NCBI RefSeq assembly: GCF_900182605.1
Contig: NZ_FXTB01000014.1
Location: forward strand, 1 to 55,371
Source of the DNA: Saccharicrinis carchari
GTDB lineage: Bacteria > Bacteroidota > Bacteroidia > Bacteroidales > Marinilabiliaceae
Direction of reading: 5' to 3'
DNA: 55,371 nt
Made by a program: the position numbers and the translations under genes. Under the pieces are notes generated by a model that saw only the letters and a list, made by a program, of their open reading frames with translations, was not told the DNA's origin and ran no database searches. This document shows, piece after piece, positions 41,740-51,762 of this stretch (position 1 is the stretch's first letter; each line of letters begins with the position of its first letter).

Positions 41740-44706
41740 ATGAAGAGATTATCTAAAATTAAGATGTACATTACAGTACAATTAATGTTTTTGAGCGTTT
41801 TGGCCTTTTGTCAGGATGTCAACATTGAAGGAACTGTTTTAGACGTAAACAAGGAACCGATGCCCGGTGTAACGGTAATCCTGAAAAATACCACCACTGG
41901 TACTATCACAAGGCCCGATGGAACCTTTTCGTTAGCGGCCAAGGATGGCGATGTATTGGTATTTTCCTTTATAGGATTTATAAGCCAAGAAAAGGTGGTT
42001 GTATACGGAAAAAACATCATTGTAGAGCTTGAGTCCGAAGTGTTTGGTGTTGATGAAGTGGTGGTGATCGGTTACGGCTCGCTCAAAAAAGACGATGCCA
42101 CGGGGTCCGTGAGCTCCGTGAGCACCAAAGATTTTAACAAAGGAGCTATTACCTCGCCTCAAGATCTTTTGGTGGGCAAAGCCTCGGGTGTACAGATAAC
42201 TACTGCTGGCGGAGAGCCCGGCAGCGCGGCAACTATCCGTATCCGTGGAGGATCATCACTTTCAGCAAGTAACGACCCTTTATTTATTATCGATGGAGTA
42301 CCCATCGACAACGATGGGGTATCGGGGATGCGAAACCCTTTAAATACCATCAATCCAAATGATATCGAATCATTTTCGGTATTGAAGGATGCCTCTGCAA
42401 CCGCCATATATGGATCCAGGGCATCTAACGGCGTAATTATTATCACCACAAAAAAAGGCGCCAAAGGAGGTCTCAAATTCAATTACAACGCCAATGCTTC
42501 GGTAGGATTCCGTACCAACGAAATAGAAACTTTTTCGGCCGACGATTACCGTCAGCTTATTTCAGCCCGTTACGGTGAAGGCTCCAATGCACGAGCTTTG
42601 CTGGGGCACGCCGATACGGATTGGCAAAAGGAGATTTTCCAAACGTCGTTCGGGCATGATCATAATTTTAGTATGTCGGGGAGCAAGTTAAACACCCTTT
42701 TCCGTTTGTCTTTGGGTTATTCAAATCAAAAAGGACTGTTGAAGACATCAGGCTTGGATCGTTATACGGCCAATTTAAGTGTCAGTCCATCTTTGTTTGA
42801 TAATCATCTTAAGATGGAATTGAACCTAAAAGGAATGTATATCGAAAACCGTTTTACGGACAATGGAGCTATTAACACTGCCATGCTATTTGATCCCACG
42901 CAAGAGGTTTATGACCAAACGAGTGACTACGGTGGCTATTTTACATGGATGGACGGCAATAAACCCGGTACTTTGGCCACCTCAAATCCATTGGCTCTTT
43001 TGCAGCAGAGGCAGGATCGTTCAGAGGTTTACCGTAGTATCGGCAATGCCAAGTTCGATTATAGCTTCCATTTTTTGCCCGAACTGACGGTTACATTAAA
43101 CATGGGATACGATTACTCTATGAGTGACGGCACGGTGTTTATTCCCGAAGAGGCTGCCTTTGCCTATCGGAAGGCCAGCGACGGTTCCGATATTAGCGGC
43201 GAGGACAGGAGCTATGGGCAGGACAAAAAGAATGAGCTGTTGGATTTTTACCTGAAGTACGAAAAACAACTTCCTTCTATCAACAGTAAACTTAATGTAA
43301 TGGGCGGCTATTCGTGGCAACATTTTTGGCGCGAGAATGAGGTGAAAGCCACTAGTGTAAACGGTGCTTACCTCATTACACCGGAGCAGATAACACCTAC
43401 CGAAAATTATTTGGTATCTTTTTTCGGCAGGATGAACTATACTTTAAAAGACAGGTATCTGCTAACTGTGACAGTTCGCCAGGATGGTACTTCGCGTTTT
43501 TCGGAAGATAACTGTTGGGGCATGTTTCCCTCGTTGGCTCTAGCATGGCGCTTAAAGGAAGAGACATTTCTGAAAAATATAGATGCCGTATCTAACCTAA
43601 AACTAAGATTAGGCTACGGTATCACAGGACAACAATACATCACCTCCGATAATTATCCTTATCTAGCTAAGTATAATTTAAGTAGGGGAACCGCTCGCTA
43701 TCTGATGGGCAACGAATGGGTGACCATGGCTCGCCCGAACGGTTACGATGCCAATTTAAAATGGGAAGAAACAACTACTTTTAACGTAGGTATTGATTAT
43801 GGTTTCCTTGACGAGCGTATCAATGGCTCCATTGAATTATACCAGAGAGAAACAAAAGATTTGATTAACAAAATTCCTGTTGCTGCAGGTACCAATTTTA
43901 CCAACGTAATTTTAACCAATGTCGGTACGCTCCAAAACAAAGGGATTGAATTTAATCTAAATGTACGCCCCATCGTTGCGCAGGATTTGTTCTGGGAAAT
44001 CGGGTTTAACCTTTCGCGCAACGTGAATGAGATAACCAAACTGACCAATGTGGACAATCCGGATTATAACGGCGTGCAGACAGGTGGCATATCCACCGGT
44101 ATTGGCGGTTATGCCAAGATAAATTCCGTGGGCAAGCCGGCCAACTCTTTTTATATGTTTCAACAGGTATATAACGGAGAGGGTATGCCCATTGAAGGCT
44201 TATATGCTGACAGAACCGGCGACGGTCTGGTAAACGAAAAGGACATGTATCATTACAAATCTTCGACACCTGATTTTATACTTGGATTTTCATCGCGTGC
44301 AGAATATAAAAATTGGGACTTTTCATTTGCGGCCAGAGCCAGCCTGGGAAATTACATGTATAACGATTTGCAGGCAAGTAGTGCCAATTATCAATATGTG
44401 TACAACTCCAATTACTTGCAAAACGTTCCCCGTTCTGTTTTAAACACCAACTTCAAACATCAGCAAGCCCACTCCGATTACTATGTACAGGAGGCGTCGT
44501 TTGTTAAGTTAGACAACGTATCGGCGGGCTATAGCTTTGAAAAGCTGTTCAATGACAAAATGGATCTGCGTTTGTCGCTCACCTCACAAAATATATTTGT
44601 GATTACTGACTACGAGGGTGTCGATCCGGAGGTTTTTAATGGTATCGACAATGCTGTTTATCCCCGTCCCAGAACCTTTGTGCTAGGCGCCAATATTTTG
44701 TTTTAA
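41740..44706 (+). CDS. SusC/RagA-family TonB-dependent outer-membrane transporter
   Basis: A 988-aa protein. Signal peptide at 1-24 (MKRLSKIKMYITVQLMFLSV). A carboxypeptidase-D-like front domain follows (VNIEGTVLDVNKEPMPGVTV, about 27-100), then a TonB-box region (EVVVIGYGSLKKDDATGSVS) and a plug domain (IRIRGGSSLSASNDPLFIID, then GSRASNGVIIITTKKG). A 22-strand-type barrel runs to the C-terminal phenylalanine (PRTFVLGANILF). It imports oligosaccharides bound by SusD across the outer membrane with TonB energy. Full length for the family. It starts the sus operon, with susD 47 nt downstream. Confidence 0.95.
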   Translation: MKRLSKIKMYITVQLMFLSVLAFCQDVNIEGTVLDVNKEPMPGVTVILKNTTTGTITRPDGTFSLAAKDGDVLVFSFIGFISQEKVVVYGKNIIVELESEVFGVDEVVVIGYGSLKKDDATGSVSSVSTKDFNKGAITSPQDLLVGKASGVQITTAGGEPGSAATIRIRGGSSLSASNDPLFIIDGVPIDNDGVSGMRNPLNTINPNDIESFSVLKDASATAIYGSRASNGVIIITTKKGAKGGLKFNYNANASVGFRTNEIETFSADDYRQLISARYGEGSNARALLGHADTDWQKEIFQTSFGHDHNFSMSGSKLNTLFRLSLGYSNQKGLLKTSGLDRYTANLSVSPSLFDNHLKMELNLKGMYIENRFTDNGAINTAMLFDPTQEVYDQTSDYGGYFTWMDGNKPGTLATSNPLALLQQRQDRSEVYRSIGNAKFDYSFHFLPELTVTLNMGYDYSMSDGTVFIPEEAAFAYRKASDGSDISGEDRSYGQDKKNELLDFYLKYEKQLPSINSKLNVMGGYSWQHFWRENEVKATSVNGAYLITPEQITPTENYLVSFFGRMNYTLKDRYLLTVTVRQDGTSRFSEDNCWGMFPSLALAWRLKEETFLKNIDAVSNLKLRLGYGITGQQYITSDNYPYLAKYNLSRGTARYLMGNEWVTMARPNGYDANLKWEETTTFNVGIDYGFLDERINGSIELYQRETKDLINKIPVAAGTNFTNVILTNVGTLQNKGIEFNLNVRPIVAQDLFWEIGFNLSRNVNEITKLTNVDNPDYNGVQTGGISTGIGGYAKINSVGKPANSFYMFQQVYNGEGMPIEGLYADRTGDGLVNEKDMYHYKSSTPDFILGFSSRAEYKNWDFSFAARASLGNYMYNDLQASSANYQYVYNSNYLQNVPRSVLNTNFKHQQAHSDYYVQEASFVKLDNVSAGYSFEKLFNDKMDLRLSLTSQNIFVITDYEGVDPEVFNGIDNAVYPRPRTFVLGANILF

Positions 44707-44753
44707 TTGTCACCTTTTAATACTTCTGATTAAGAATTTAAAAATTTAATGAA

Positions 44754-46340
44754 ATGAAACTAAATATAAGTAAATGGATATTGGGTATGGCTTTAGTAGT
44801 TGCTGGGCTAAGCTCATGTGTCAATGATTTGGACACAATTCCACTGGATAAAAATACCATTACATCAGCAACATTTTACGATAACCCCGAGTCCTATCGT
44901 CAGGTGCTGGCGAAAATTTATGGGGGATTATCGTTAACCGGACAAGTAGGCCCTGATGGAGATCAGGATGTGCTGGGTATAGACGAGGGAGCTTCTAATT
45001 ATATCCGTGCCTATTGGTACATGCAGGATATGACCACTGAGATGGCACTATGGATATGGAGCGATCCCGGCATACCTGAGTTGCAGACCAATGAATGGAC
45101 ATCAGCCAACGAAATAAGTTTGGGTATGTATTACCGTATCTTTTATCAAATAGCCTTGGCCAATGAGCTTATCAGAGAGTCTTCGGAAGGTAAGTTAAAC
45201 GGCAGGGGTGTGGCGGACGTCGCTAAAGAAGACATTTTTGGTTATCGGGCCGAGGCAAGGTTCCTGAGAGCTTTGAGTTATTATCATGCCTTGGATTTGT
45301 ATGGAAGCGTTCCTTTTGTTACCGAAAATGACAACGTGGGCGCCTTTTTGCCCCAGCAGATATCGAAACAGGACTTGTTTGCCTACATCGAAACAGAATT
45401 AAAAGAGTTGGAGACTTTGCTCCCTGCTCCTGGGCAAAATATGGCAGGAAGAGTAGATGTTGCAGCGGCATGGATGGTGCTTGCAAAATTATATTTGAAT
45501 GCCGAGGTCTATATCTCTACGCCAAAATATACCGAGGTGCTTACCTATTCAAAAAAGGTAATCGACTCAAAGTATAAGTTGGATGCGAATTACCAGAATC
45601 TGTTTTTGGCCGATAACCATACAGCCGATGGTATTATCTTAGGCGTGGTCAATGATGGCATCAACGCCCTGTCATGGGGTGGAACCACCATGATAGCATG
45701 TTCAGCATGGGCTTCGGATATGGATGCCTTCAGCTATGGTATCAACGCTTGGGGAGGTAATCGTGCCCGCAAGCAGTTGATTGATAAGTTTGTAGATTAT
45801 ACAGGAGCTACCGACAAACGGGCTATGTTTTATGCCACCGACCGTACGGCTACCACTGACGTGATCACAGAATTTAAAAATGGGTATTCGGTAATGAAAT
45901 ATAAAAACATCACTTCGGATGGATCCAAAGGTTCAAATATTGGACACATGGATATCGATTTCCCGCTACTCCGTACGGCAGACGCTTATCTGATGTACGC
46001 CGAAGCAGTATTGAGAGGTGCAACGGGTGGAACCACCAGCGAGGCTTTGAGTTACGTGAATGAGGTTCGCCAAAGAGCCTATGGCGGTGCAGACGGTAAT
46101 ATCCAATTGTCGGAACTTACCTTGGATTTTATTTTGGATGAACGTGCTCGTGAGTTCTATTGGGAAGGATACCGACGTACTGATCTGGTTCGTTTTAACA
46201 AATTCACTTCTGGCGATTATCTCTGGGAATGGAAAGGCGGCGTTTACGAAGGGAAAGCATTGCCGGATCATTTTAATCATTTTCCGATACCTGCTTCCGA
46301 CATCAACGCAAATCCCAATTTAAAGCAAGACGGCTATTAA
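44754..46340 (+). CDS. SusD/RagB-family glycan-binding lipoprotein
   Basis: A 528-aa protein. Lipobox LSSC with Cys22 after the signal peptide. The SusD fold shows in the N-terminal part (YDNPESYRQVLAKIYGGLSL) and in a TPR-like AEARFLRALSYYHALDLYGS motif. A C-terminal RagB/SusD domain ends in ERAREFYWEGYRRTDLVRFN and FPIPASDINANPNLKQDGY, which are typical of the family. It sits on the SusC barrel as a lid and captures glucan chains. Confidence 0.95.
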   Translation: MKLNISKWILGMALVVAGLSSCVNDLDTIPLDKNTITSATFYDNPESYRQVLAKIYGGLSLTGQVGPDGDQDVLGIDEGASNYIRAYWYMQDMTTEMALWIWSDPGIPELQTNEWTSANEISLGMYYRIFYQIALANELIRESSEGKLNGRGVADVAKEDIFGYRAEARFLRALSYYHALDLYGSVPFVTENDNVGAFLPQQISKQDLFAYIETELKELETLLPAPGQNMAGRVDVAAAWMVLAKLYLNAEVYISTPKYTEVLTYSKKVIDSKYKLDANYQNLFLADNHTADGIILGVVNDGINALSWGGTTMIACSAWASDMDAFSYGINAWGGNRARKQLIDKFVDYTGATDKRAMFYATDRTATTDVITEFKNGYSVMKYKNITSDGSKGSNIGHMDIDFPLLRTADAYLMYAEAVLRGATGGTTSEALSYVNEVRQRAYGGADGNIQLSELTLDFILDERAREFYWEGYRRTDLVRFNKFTSGDYLWEWKGGVYEGKALPDHFNHFPIPASDINANPNLKQDGY

Positions 46341-46366
46341 CGTAAATTATCAACTTTTAAAAACAC

Positions 46367-47422
46367 ATGATGTATAAATCAATTATATATGGGTTCTCGA
46401 TGCTATTGGCATTGAGCTCCTGCGAGGAGGTTAATATGTTGCAATTGGGCGAGACGGTGGATCTCGTTTTGTCTTCGGATGTAGTCGGAAAAAGTATTGT
46501 ACTGAGCGAGGATATCGCCGAAGAACCGTTTGGTGCATTTACCTGGACACCTGCCGATTTCGGCTACCCCTCGGCCAGTCCGGAATATATTCTGCAAATG
46601 GATTTTGAGGGCAACGATTTTAAAAATGCAATTACCCTTATCAATACCTTAGATCTTCGGTTTGAGAATACTAATGCTATGTTCAATCAAAAGCTCATTA
46701 CTTTGGGCGCCGTTCCCGGGGTGGCTAGTAACCTAGAGTTTAAGCTTACAGGAAAGCTACACGAAGAAGTGTATGCGGTTGGCAACGTGCTCACAGCCAA
46801 TATCACGCCTTACAAAATTGTACCTGTTTTTCCCAAGCTTTATGTAACAGGTGATCACAATACCTGGGGCTTCAACGATGAGTCGGCCATTTTCTCAGTT
46901 AAAGACAATGCAATTTACGAAGGTTACATATATCTTAGAGAGGACGGCCTTATCAAGTTTTCGCAGCAGCCAAACTGGGACAATCCTAATGCCATTATCG
47001 GTGATCTCGACGAAAGTGGTACTTCCGGCGTCCTCCAAATAGGAAATTGGGGCGGAAATAACATTGTAGCCTCCCAAGCTGCGGGCGTATATAAATTCAT
47101 GGTCAACCTGAATAATCAATCCTACTCGCAACTTTTAGTTAATTGGGCCGTGACGGGTGATTTTAACAGTTGGGCCATGGCCGATATGGTATATGATATA
47201 ACTACCGGATTATGGTCGCTTACCGTTGACATGACCGCGGGAGGCTTTAAGTTTATTGCCAACCAGGATTGGGGCAAGGTATATGGTGATGACGAAATGG
47301 ACGGTGTTTTGGATAAAGGCAGCGACGGAAATAACATCATCATTCAAGAGGGTGGTAACTATACGATAACGATGGATTTGAGCGATGCCCTCTATACCTA
47401 TTCTATCGTAAAAAATAATTAA
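46367..47422 (+). CDS. SusE-like starch-binding lipoprotein
   Basis: A 351-aa protein. Lipobox LALSSC with Cys19. A SusE N-terminal Ig-like domain (about 20-150: FTWTPADFGYPSASPEYILQ) is followed by two carbohydrate-binding repeats, LYVTGDHNTWGFNDES (about 160) and WAVTGDFNSWAMADM (about 257). The tryptophan-rich NTWGF and NSWAM motifs are those that stack on starch. It is third in the operon, 26 nt after susD, and followed by a terminator. Confidence 0.88.
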   Translation: MMYKSIIYGFSMLLALSSCEEVNMLQLGETVDLVLSSDVVGKSIVLSEDIAEEPFGAFTWTPADFGYPSASPEYILQMDFEGNDFKNAITLINTLDLRFENTNAMFNQKLITLGAVPGVASNLEFKLTGKLHEEVYAVGNVLTANITPYKIVPVFPKLYVTGDHNTWGFNDESAIFSVKDNAIYEGYIYLREDGLIKFSQQPNWDNPNAIIGDLDESGTSGVLQIGNWGGNNIVASQAAGVYKFMVNLNNQSYSQLLVNWAVTGDFNSWAMADMVYDITTGLWSLTVDMTAGGFKFIANQDWGKVYGDDEMDGVLDKGSDGNNIIIQEGGNYTITMDLSDALYTYSIVKNN

Positions 47423-47433
47423 TATAATTTCCT

Positions 47434-47474
47434 ATCCGCATACCTTTATTCATAATTGGGGTATGCGGATTTTT
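47434..47474 (+). terminator. Terminator of the susCDE operon
   Basis: ATCCGCATACC (47434-47444) / GGTATGCGGAT (47460-47470), perfect 11-bp stem, followed by TTTT. Confidence 0.9.
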
Positions 47475-48686
47475 AATCATTCTGATATCAACCAAAATTG
47501 AGCGATTGCCAAAGTTGGTTGGAAATTTAATTTTGAAAACGATTTTTTTGTTGGGTTTTTAGCCTGAGCGTATAAAAATAGAGCACAATGCCATGTTTTA
47601 TTTTATTATGTTGATTTTATAGTGAGATTTTTTGATATCCGGGCATATCTATCCCATTACCACTAAGGTTTACATCTTTTCCTATTTGTTCTGCTAGTTA
47701 TACAAATTGTATTATTGGGGGTAACTGACATTTTTGCCATAAGTTTTCAAGTTTAAATTTATTGTTCCCTATGTTTGGGTATATCACACAATCCGTCTTG
47801 TCGCCCCGGCGTACTCTCTCACATTTTTATATACCCGGTTTATGGTTATGTAATGGATGTGTGCAAGGGCTGAAAACTTTCTTTCTCTTGTAAGTGAACT
47901 CGTTGCCCTCCCTATTGTTTGAACTCTCGTTGTCCATTACCATGGTGTCAATGCCCAGGGTAATAATCTTGGGACTTTCTATGTGCAGTCTCCAAATAAA
48001 AAGTTCATGTAAAATTTATTACAGAATATATCTTTGATAAAGATGAAGTTCATAAAGAAACGCTTAATCTGATGGGAAGATGTCATATCGGACGTATGCT
48101 CCTCCAGCAGGGCAGCATTACCCTCGTCCTTTTTCTTTCTGTCTTTCTGTCGAAGCCGGACATGGTCATATTGGTGCCGTCAATGAAAAATGCAAACATC
48201 TGTTTTAGGAACTGCTCCAGCTGTAAGCCCTTACCGCTTACCAAAAATAAACGGAACCAAGGTGACCTATATTAACCCAAACATCTTGATATTTTGAATG
48301 TAACGCGGAAATAATGAAATACCACCGCGAGCAGCTATTTTGTCGTTTGTTATGCCTAATTTTATAATCTTATTAGCTCATAAAAAGTTGTCTTGTTCAC
48401 TTAAAAAGTGATGGTTGCCATCTATTGTTCCATGCCATTAATATGTTCATTGTCAGTCTGATATCCAACAAGACTTCTTTTTGTTATTTTCTATCATTAG
48501 CAATCTCAACGTTTTCATTTCTTAGATAAGTATGATACCTAACAATGATCTGGTCGAAATATTTGTACTAATTATGGAACTAGTGGCTACTAATAATATC
48601 TACTTCGTTGTAGTATATTCAGTTATAGTTGACATTGGTTGCTCATTGTTGGACATTCTTACTAAAAGAAATAAGAATTCCGTAAT
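47475..48686. other. Intergenic region with IS debris
   Basis: About 1.2 kb with no intact gene. 47822-48262 holds a decayed transposase on the minus strand. The rest (47475-47820 and 48263-48595) is AT-rich and shows nothing; the LytTR duplication begins at 48596. Confidence 0.5.
47822..48262 (-). pseudogene. Decayed IS transposase (IS1380/IS4-like)
   Basis: Minus-strand pieces in several frames. They read LQLEQFLKQMFAFFIDGTNM, then TMSGFDR, then KEDEGNAALLEEHTSDMTSS, and IITLGIDTMVMDNESSNNRE followed by GNEFTYKRKKVFSP. The last part matches the DDE-region phrase DTMVMDND...EGVKPTYKKVKGFxP found in Bacteroidota transposases. Frameshifts and stops interrupt it. Element ends were not found. 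Confidence 0.6.
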
Positions 48687-49490
48687 TCAATTATATCCTA
48701 ATAATTCTTTAATCACTTCTTTATACTTCCTTCCAACCGGAATTGAAACGTCATCAATTTCGATTTTGGTTGGAGAGAAAGAAGAAACTTTTCCGTGATT
48801 AATAATAAACGAACGGTGTACTCGTATAAACGTATTTTTAGGAAGGAGATTTTCCATGGTTGAAATATTGTGTCGTGCAATTAATTCAGTTTTTGCGAGT
48901 TTTATTCTAATGTTGTTTCTTTGACTTTCAATAAACAAAATGTCTGTCAGCAATACTTTATGGATTGTCTTTTCTACCTTAACGTCAAGAGTTGGAGTTA
49001 AAGAATTTTCTTTTAAAAGAATCTTTTCTTGGTTCAATTTTTTGTTGCTTTTTTTTAATACTTCTACTCTTTTAAAAATATGATGTCCCAAGGGAATAAT
49101 AGCAGCAATATTGATATCAAGTGCTGTATTTATAATCTCTGAATATCCAAAAAAATTATTGGTGCCCCAATTAGGTAAATATGCAGGTTGCACAAAAATC
49201 AACATCAATGGTCTCTGAATCAGAATGCTGATTGCAAGTACCAACAGGCAATACATCACAAAAAATTTAAAATAACGATTAGTCCAAAAAAAAACAGGAA
49301 ATAAAAAGTAAAGCGTCAGATAAACCAATAACATCCTAGAAGGAATACATGCTATCTGAATCATAATATTCCTAAAAAACTGAAAATCGGACAATCCCCA
49401 GACGATCCCCCAAAAAATAACAAATGAAGACCAATATAACAAATGTTTAATTATTGATTTTTCGTTGAAATTGAGTACAAAATGGATCAT
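48687..49490 (-). CDS. LytTR-family regulator with N-terminal membrane domain
   Basis: A 267-aa protein. Four hydrophobic helices occupy about 18-150 (FVIFWGIVWGLSDFQFF, MLLVYLTLYFLFPVFFW, FFVMYCLLVLAISILI, INIAAIIPLGHHIF). A short linker (KRVEVLKKSNKKLNQEKILL) precedes a LytTR DNA-binding domain (about 168-267: VEKTIHKVLLTDILFIESQR to VGRKYKEVIKELLGYN). It lies between susE and the divergent esterase/amylase genes, so it probably controls the glucan locus. This would replace the usual SusR or hybrid two-component regulator. Its promoter lies within 49491-49686. Confidence 0.85.
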   Translation of the reverse strand: MIHFVLNFNEKSIIKHLLYWSSFVIFWGIVWGLSDFQFFRNIMIQIACIPSRMLLVYLTLYFLFPVFFWTNRYFKFFVMYCLLVLAISILIQRPLMLIFVQPAYLPNWGTNNFFGYSEIINTALDINIAAIIPLGHHIFKRVEVLKKSNKKLNQEKILLKENSLTPTLDVKVEKTIHKVLLTDILFIESQRNNIRIKLAKTELIARHNISTMENLLPKNTFIRVHRSFIINHGKVSSFSPTKIEIDDVSIPVGRKYKEVIKELLGYN

Positions 49491-49608
49491 TTAATATATT
49501 AATTTACTTCTCACAAATTTAAGCATTTATATAAAAACGTCAAACTTTCCAACATTTGATTTGCGTGATGTCATTCGTACCTTACAAATAGTTGTATGTG
49601 CAAAACGC

Positions 49609-49639
49609 TTTGATATGTGTGGATGAGGAAATACTTTTG
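49609..49639 (+). promoter_or_regulatory. Promoter of the esterase-amylase operon
   Basis: TTTG (49609-49612), 19 bp, TACTTTTG (49632-49639): the consensus Bacteroidota promoter with ideal spacing. Transcription would start near 49646, about 40 bp before the ATG at 49687. The region between it and the LytTR start is conserved in the other copy, so regulator sites are likely there. Confidence 0.78.
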
Positions 49640-49686
49640 TAGAGATTTTAATAATTATATTTTTCTTTACTAATCATGAATTAATT

Positions 49687-51702
49687 ATGAATAACTCTAA
49701 AAGCAATTCCATCTTAAATATGAAAATAACCTTATTAATTTTCTTTTTAGCATTCTTTTCATTTTTAAGTTTTTCCTATGCACAAAATTCTCCTGTTGAT
49801 TACCTGAAAACCCATTTTCAGAAACCTGACGATTATCTGATTTCAAAGTTTAAAGAGTATCCTTATGTCCTGCTTGGAGAAGCTCATGCAATAAAAGAAA
49901 ACTTAGAATTTGTACATGATCTTATACCAAAATTGTACGATGCAGGAGTATACAACCTGTGCATGGAATTTGGAGCTTTCGAAAAGCAAGAGCAATTGGA
50001 TTCTTTATTAACTGGAGAAACCTATAATGAACGGTTAGCAAAAGACATGATGTTTTATTATAATGTGGGTTGGGCTTACCAAGAATATTATGATTTATAC
50101 AAAACGGTTTGGGAGTTCAATAAAACATTAAAAAATGGAGAAAAAAAATTCAGAATTATAAATTTGAGCTATCAGTACAAATGGGCAAATTTTAAAGGTG
50201 GTGTGCGCAATCCCGAGAACATGAGTTCAGTATTCTATTTGGGAACACCAGATAAATTCCGTACCAGCATCATCCAGAAAGAAATTATTGACAAAAAAGA
50301 GAAAGCACTTATTTATATGGGGACTTATCACGTCTTTACTCATTATAAAATGCCAATTCTTAAGATGAATAATGACAATTTCTGTGATTATCATGGCGGT
50401 TGGGTTGGGAGCCGTTTATATGAAAAATTTCCAGATAAAGTTTTTGCTATTACATTTCACACTCCATTGCGCTCAAAAGCCCAATTTAATCCTTCCTATG
50501 TATCTCCAGCGAACGGGGAAATTGAAAATATTTTGCATAGTATTGGTACTCCTTCCGTTGGCTTTGATCTCAAAAATTCTCCGTTAGGGAAACTAAGAGA
50601 TGATAGTTTTTTTAGTTTGTGCTACAACAATTTTGTGATGGAGGATTATTTTGACGGTTATATTTTTCTCAAACCATTTAAAAATCTTCATGGATGTACT
50701 TATGATGAGGATTTTTTTACTGGGAAAACCTGGGAGGAAATAAAAGGCAATTTTCCTGACCCGGATTGGCGAAAATCTAATAATATTGAGGAATATAAAG
50801 AACAAATCAGACAATATTCAGACATTCAGGAAAGGTATAAAGATGTAATTCAGACTTCCATTCCTTCTGTACAACATGGGGAAATAATTCGTTTAAACAA
50901 CTTTCCTTCAAAATATGTTGCTCCTCGAAATATTGATATTTGGCTGCCTGAAAATTTTGATTCCAAAAAAAGATATGGAGTACTATATATGCATGACGGA
51001 CAAATGCTCTTTGATGCAGATATTACCTGGAATCATTCTGAATGGAAAGTTGATGAAAATATCTCTGAGCTAAACAAAATGGATAAAATTAAACAGGTTA
51101 TAGTAGTCGGAATATGGAATACCGGACTAACCAGACATTCTGAATATTTTCCAGAGAAACCTTTTTTGAAACTTCCAAAAAATATACAGCAAAATCTTTT
51201 AGAAAATTCTTTACAAGGAAAAATTCAAACAGATTCCTATCTCAAATTCATTGTTCATGAACTGAAACCTTATGTAGACAGCAAATATTCAACTTATTCG
51301 GATGCGAAGTATACTTTTATTACAGGTTCTAGTATGGGTGGACTGATATCAATTTATGCTATAAGTGAATATCCGGAAATATTTGGAGGTGCTGCCTGTC
51401 TTTCAACACATTGGCCTGGAGATGTCAACCGAAAAGACGATATAATACCCAACGCATTTATAGAATATCTTAAAAATAATCTTCCTGATCCAAAGAATCA
51501 CAAAATATATTTTGACTTCGGAACTATAGGGGTAGACAGTCTTTATGAACCTTATCAACAAAAAGTGGATAAAGTCATGAAAATAAAAGGGTATACCGCT
51601 AACTCTTGGGAAACAAAAAAATTTCCTAATCGTGATCATTCTGAACGTTCTTGGAGTGAACGGTTACAAATACCTTTAAAATTTTTGCTCAAAAGTGATT
51701 GA
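49687..51702 (+). CDS. Secreted two-domain protein: EreA/ChaN-like domain plus esterase
   Basis: 671 aa from the ATG at 49687; a second ATG at 49720 (MKITLLIFFLAFFSFLSFSY) would give a standard signal peptide and may be the true start. The N-terminal domain (about 40-360) begins VLLGEAHAIKENLEFVHDLI, a pattern shared with erythromycin-esterase-like and ChaN-like families (GExH motif). The C-terminal domain (about 400-670) is an esterase-D/Fes-type alpha/beta hydrolase: IDIWLPENFDSKKRYGVLYM, HDGQMLFD, and nucleophile Ser549 in GSSMGG. A His in the RDHSERSW stretch near the end is a catalytic candidate. It is co-directional with the GH13 gene 60 nt downstream, so it probably de-esterifies glucan-linked substrates. 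Confidence 0.8.
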   Translation: MNNSKSNSILNMKITLLIFFLAFFSFLSFSYAQNSPVDYLKTHFQKPDDYLISKFKEYPYVLLGEAHAIKENLEFVHDLIPKLYDAGVYNLCMEFGAFEKQEQLDSLLTGETYNERLAKDMMFYYNVGWAYQEYYDLYKTVWEFNKTLKNGEKKFRIINLSYQYKWANFKGGVRNPENMSSVFYLGTPDKFRTSIIQKEIIDKKEKALIYMGTYHVFTHYKMPILKMNNDNFCDYHGGWVGSRLYEKFPDKVFAITFHTPLRSKAQFNPSYVSPANGEIENILHSIGTPSVGFDLKNSPLGKLRDDSFFSLCYNNFVMEDYFDGYIFLKPFKNLHGCTYDEDFFTGKTWEEIKGNFPDPDWRKSNNIEEYKEQIRQYSDIQERYKDVIQTSIPSVQHGEIIRLNNFPSKYVAPRNIDIWLPENFDSKKRYGVLYMHDGQMLFDADITWNHSEWKVDENISELNKMDKIKQVIVVGIWNTGLTRHSEYFPEKPFLKLPKNIQQNLLENSLQGKIQTDSYLKFIVHELKPYVDSKYSTYSDAKYTFITGSSMGGLISIYAISEYPEIFGGAACLSTHWPGDVNRKDDIIPNAFIEYLKNNLPDPKNHKIYFDFGTIGVDSLYEPYQQKVDKVMKIKGYTANSWETKKFPNRDHSERSWSERLQIPLKFLLKSD

Positions 51703-51762
51703 AAAATAAATCCTAATTAAGTATGAAAAATTAAAAATTCAATACATTAAAAAATATTTATT

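Larger units (their letters stand above)
48596..49707. repeat. Duplicated LytTR locus, copy 2 (intact)
   Basis: Counterpart of 40323-41140, containing the intact regulator, its divergent promoter region and the first codons (MNNSK) of the divergent gene. Confidence 0.85.
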
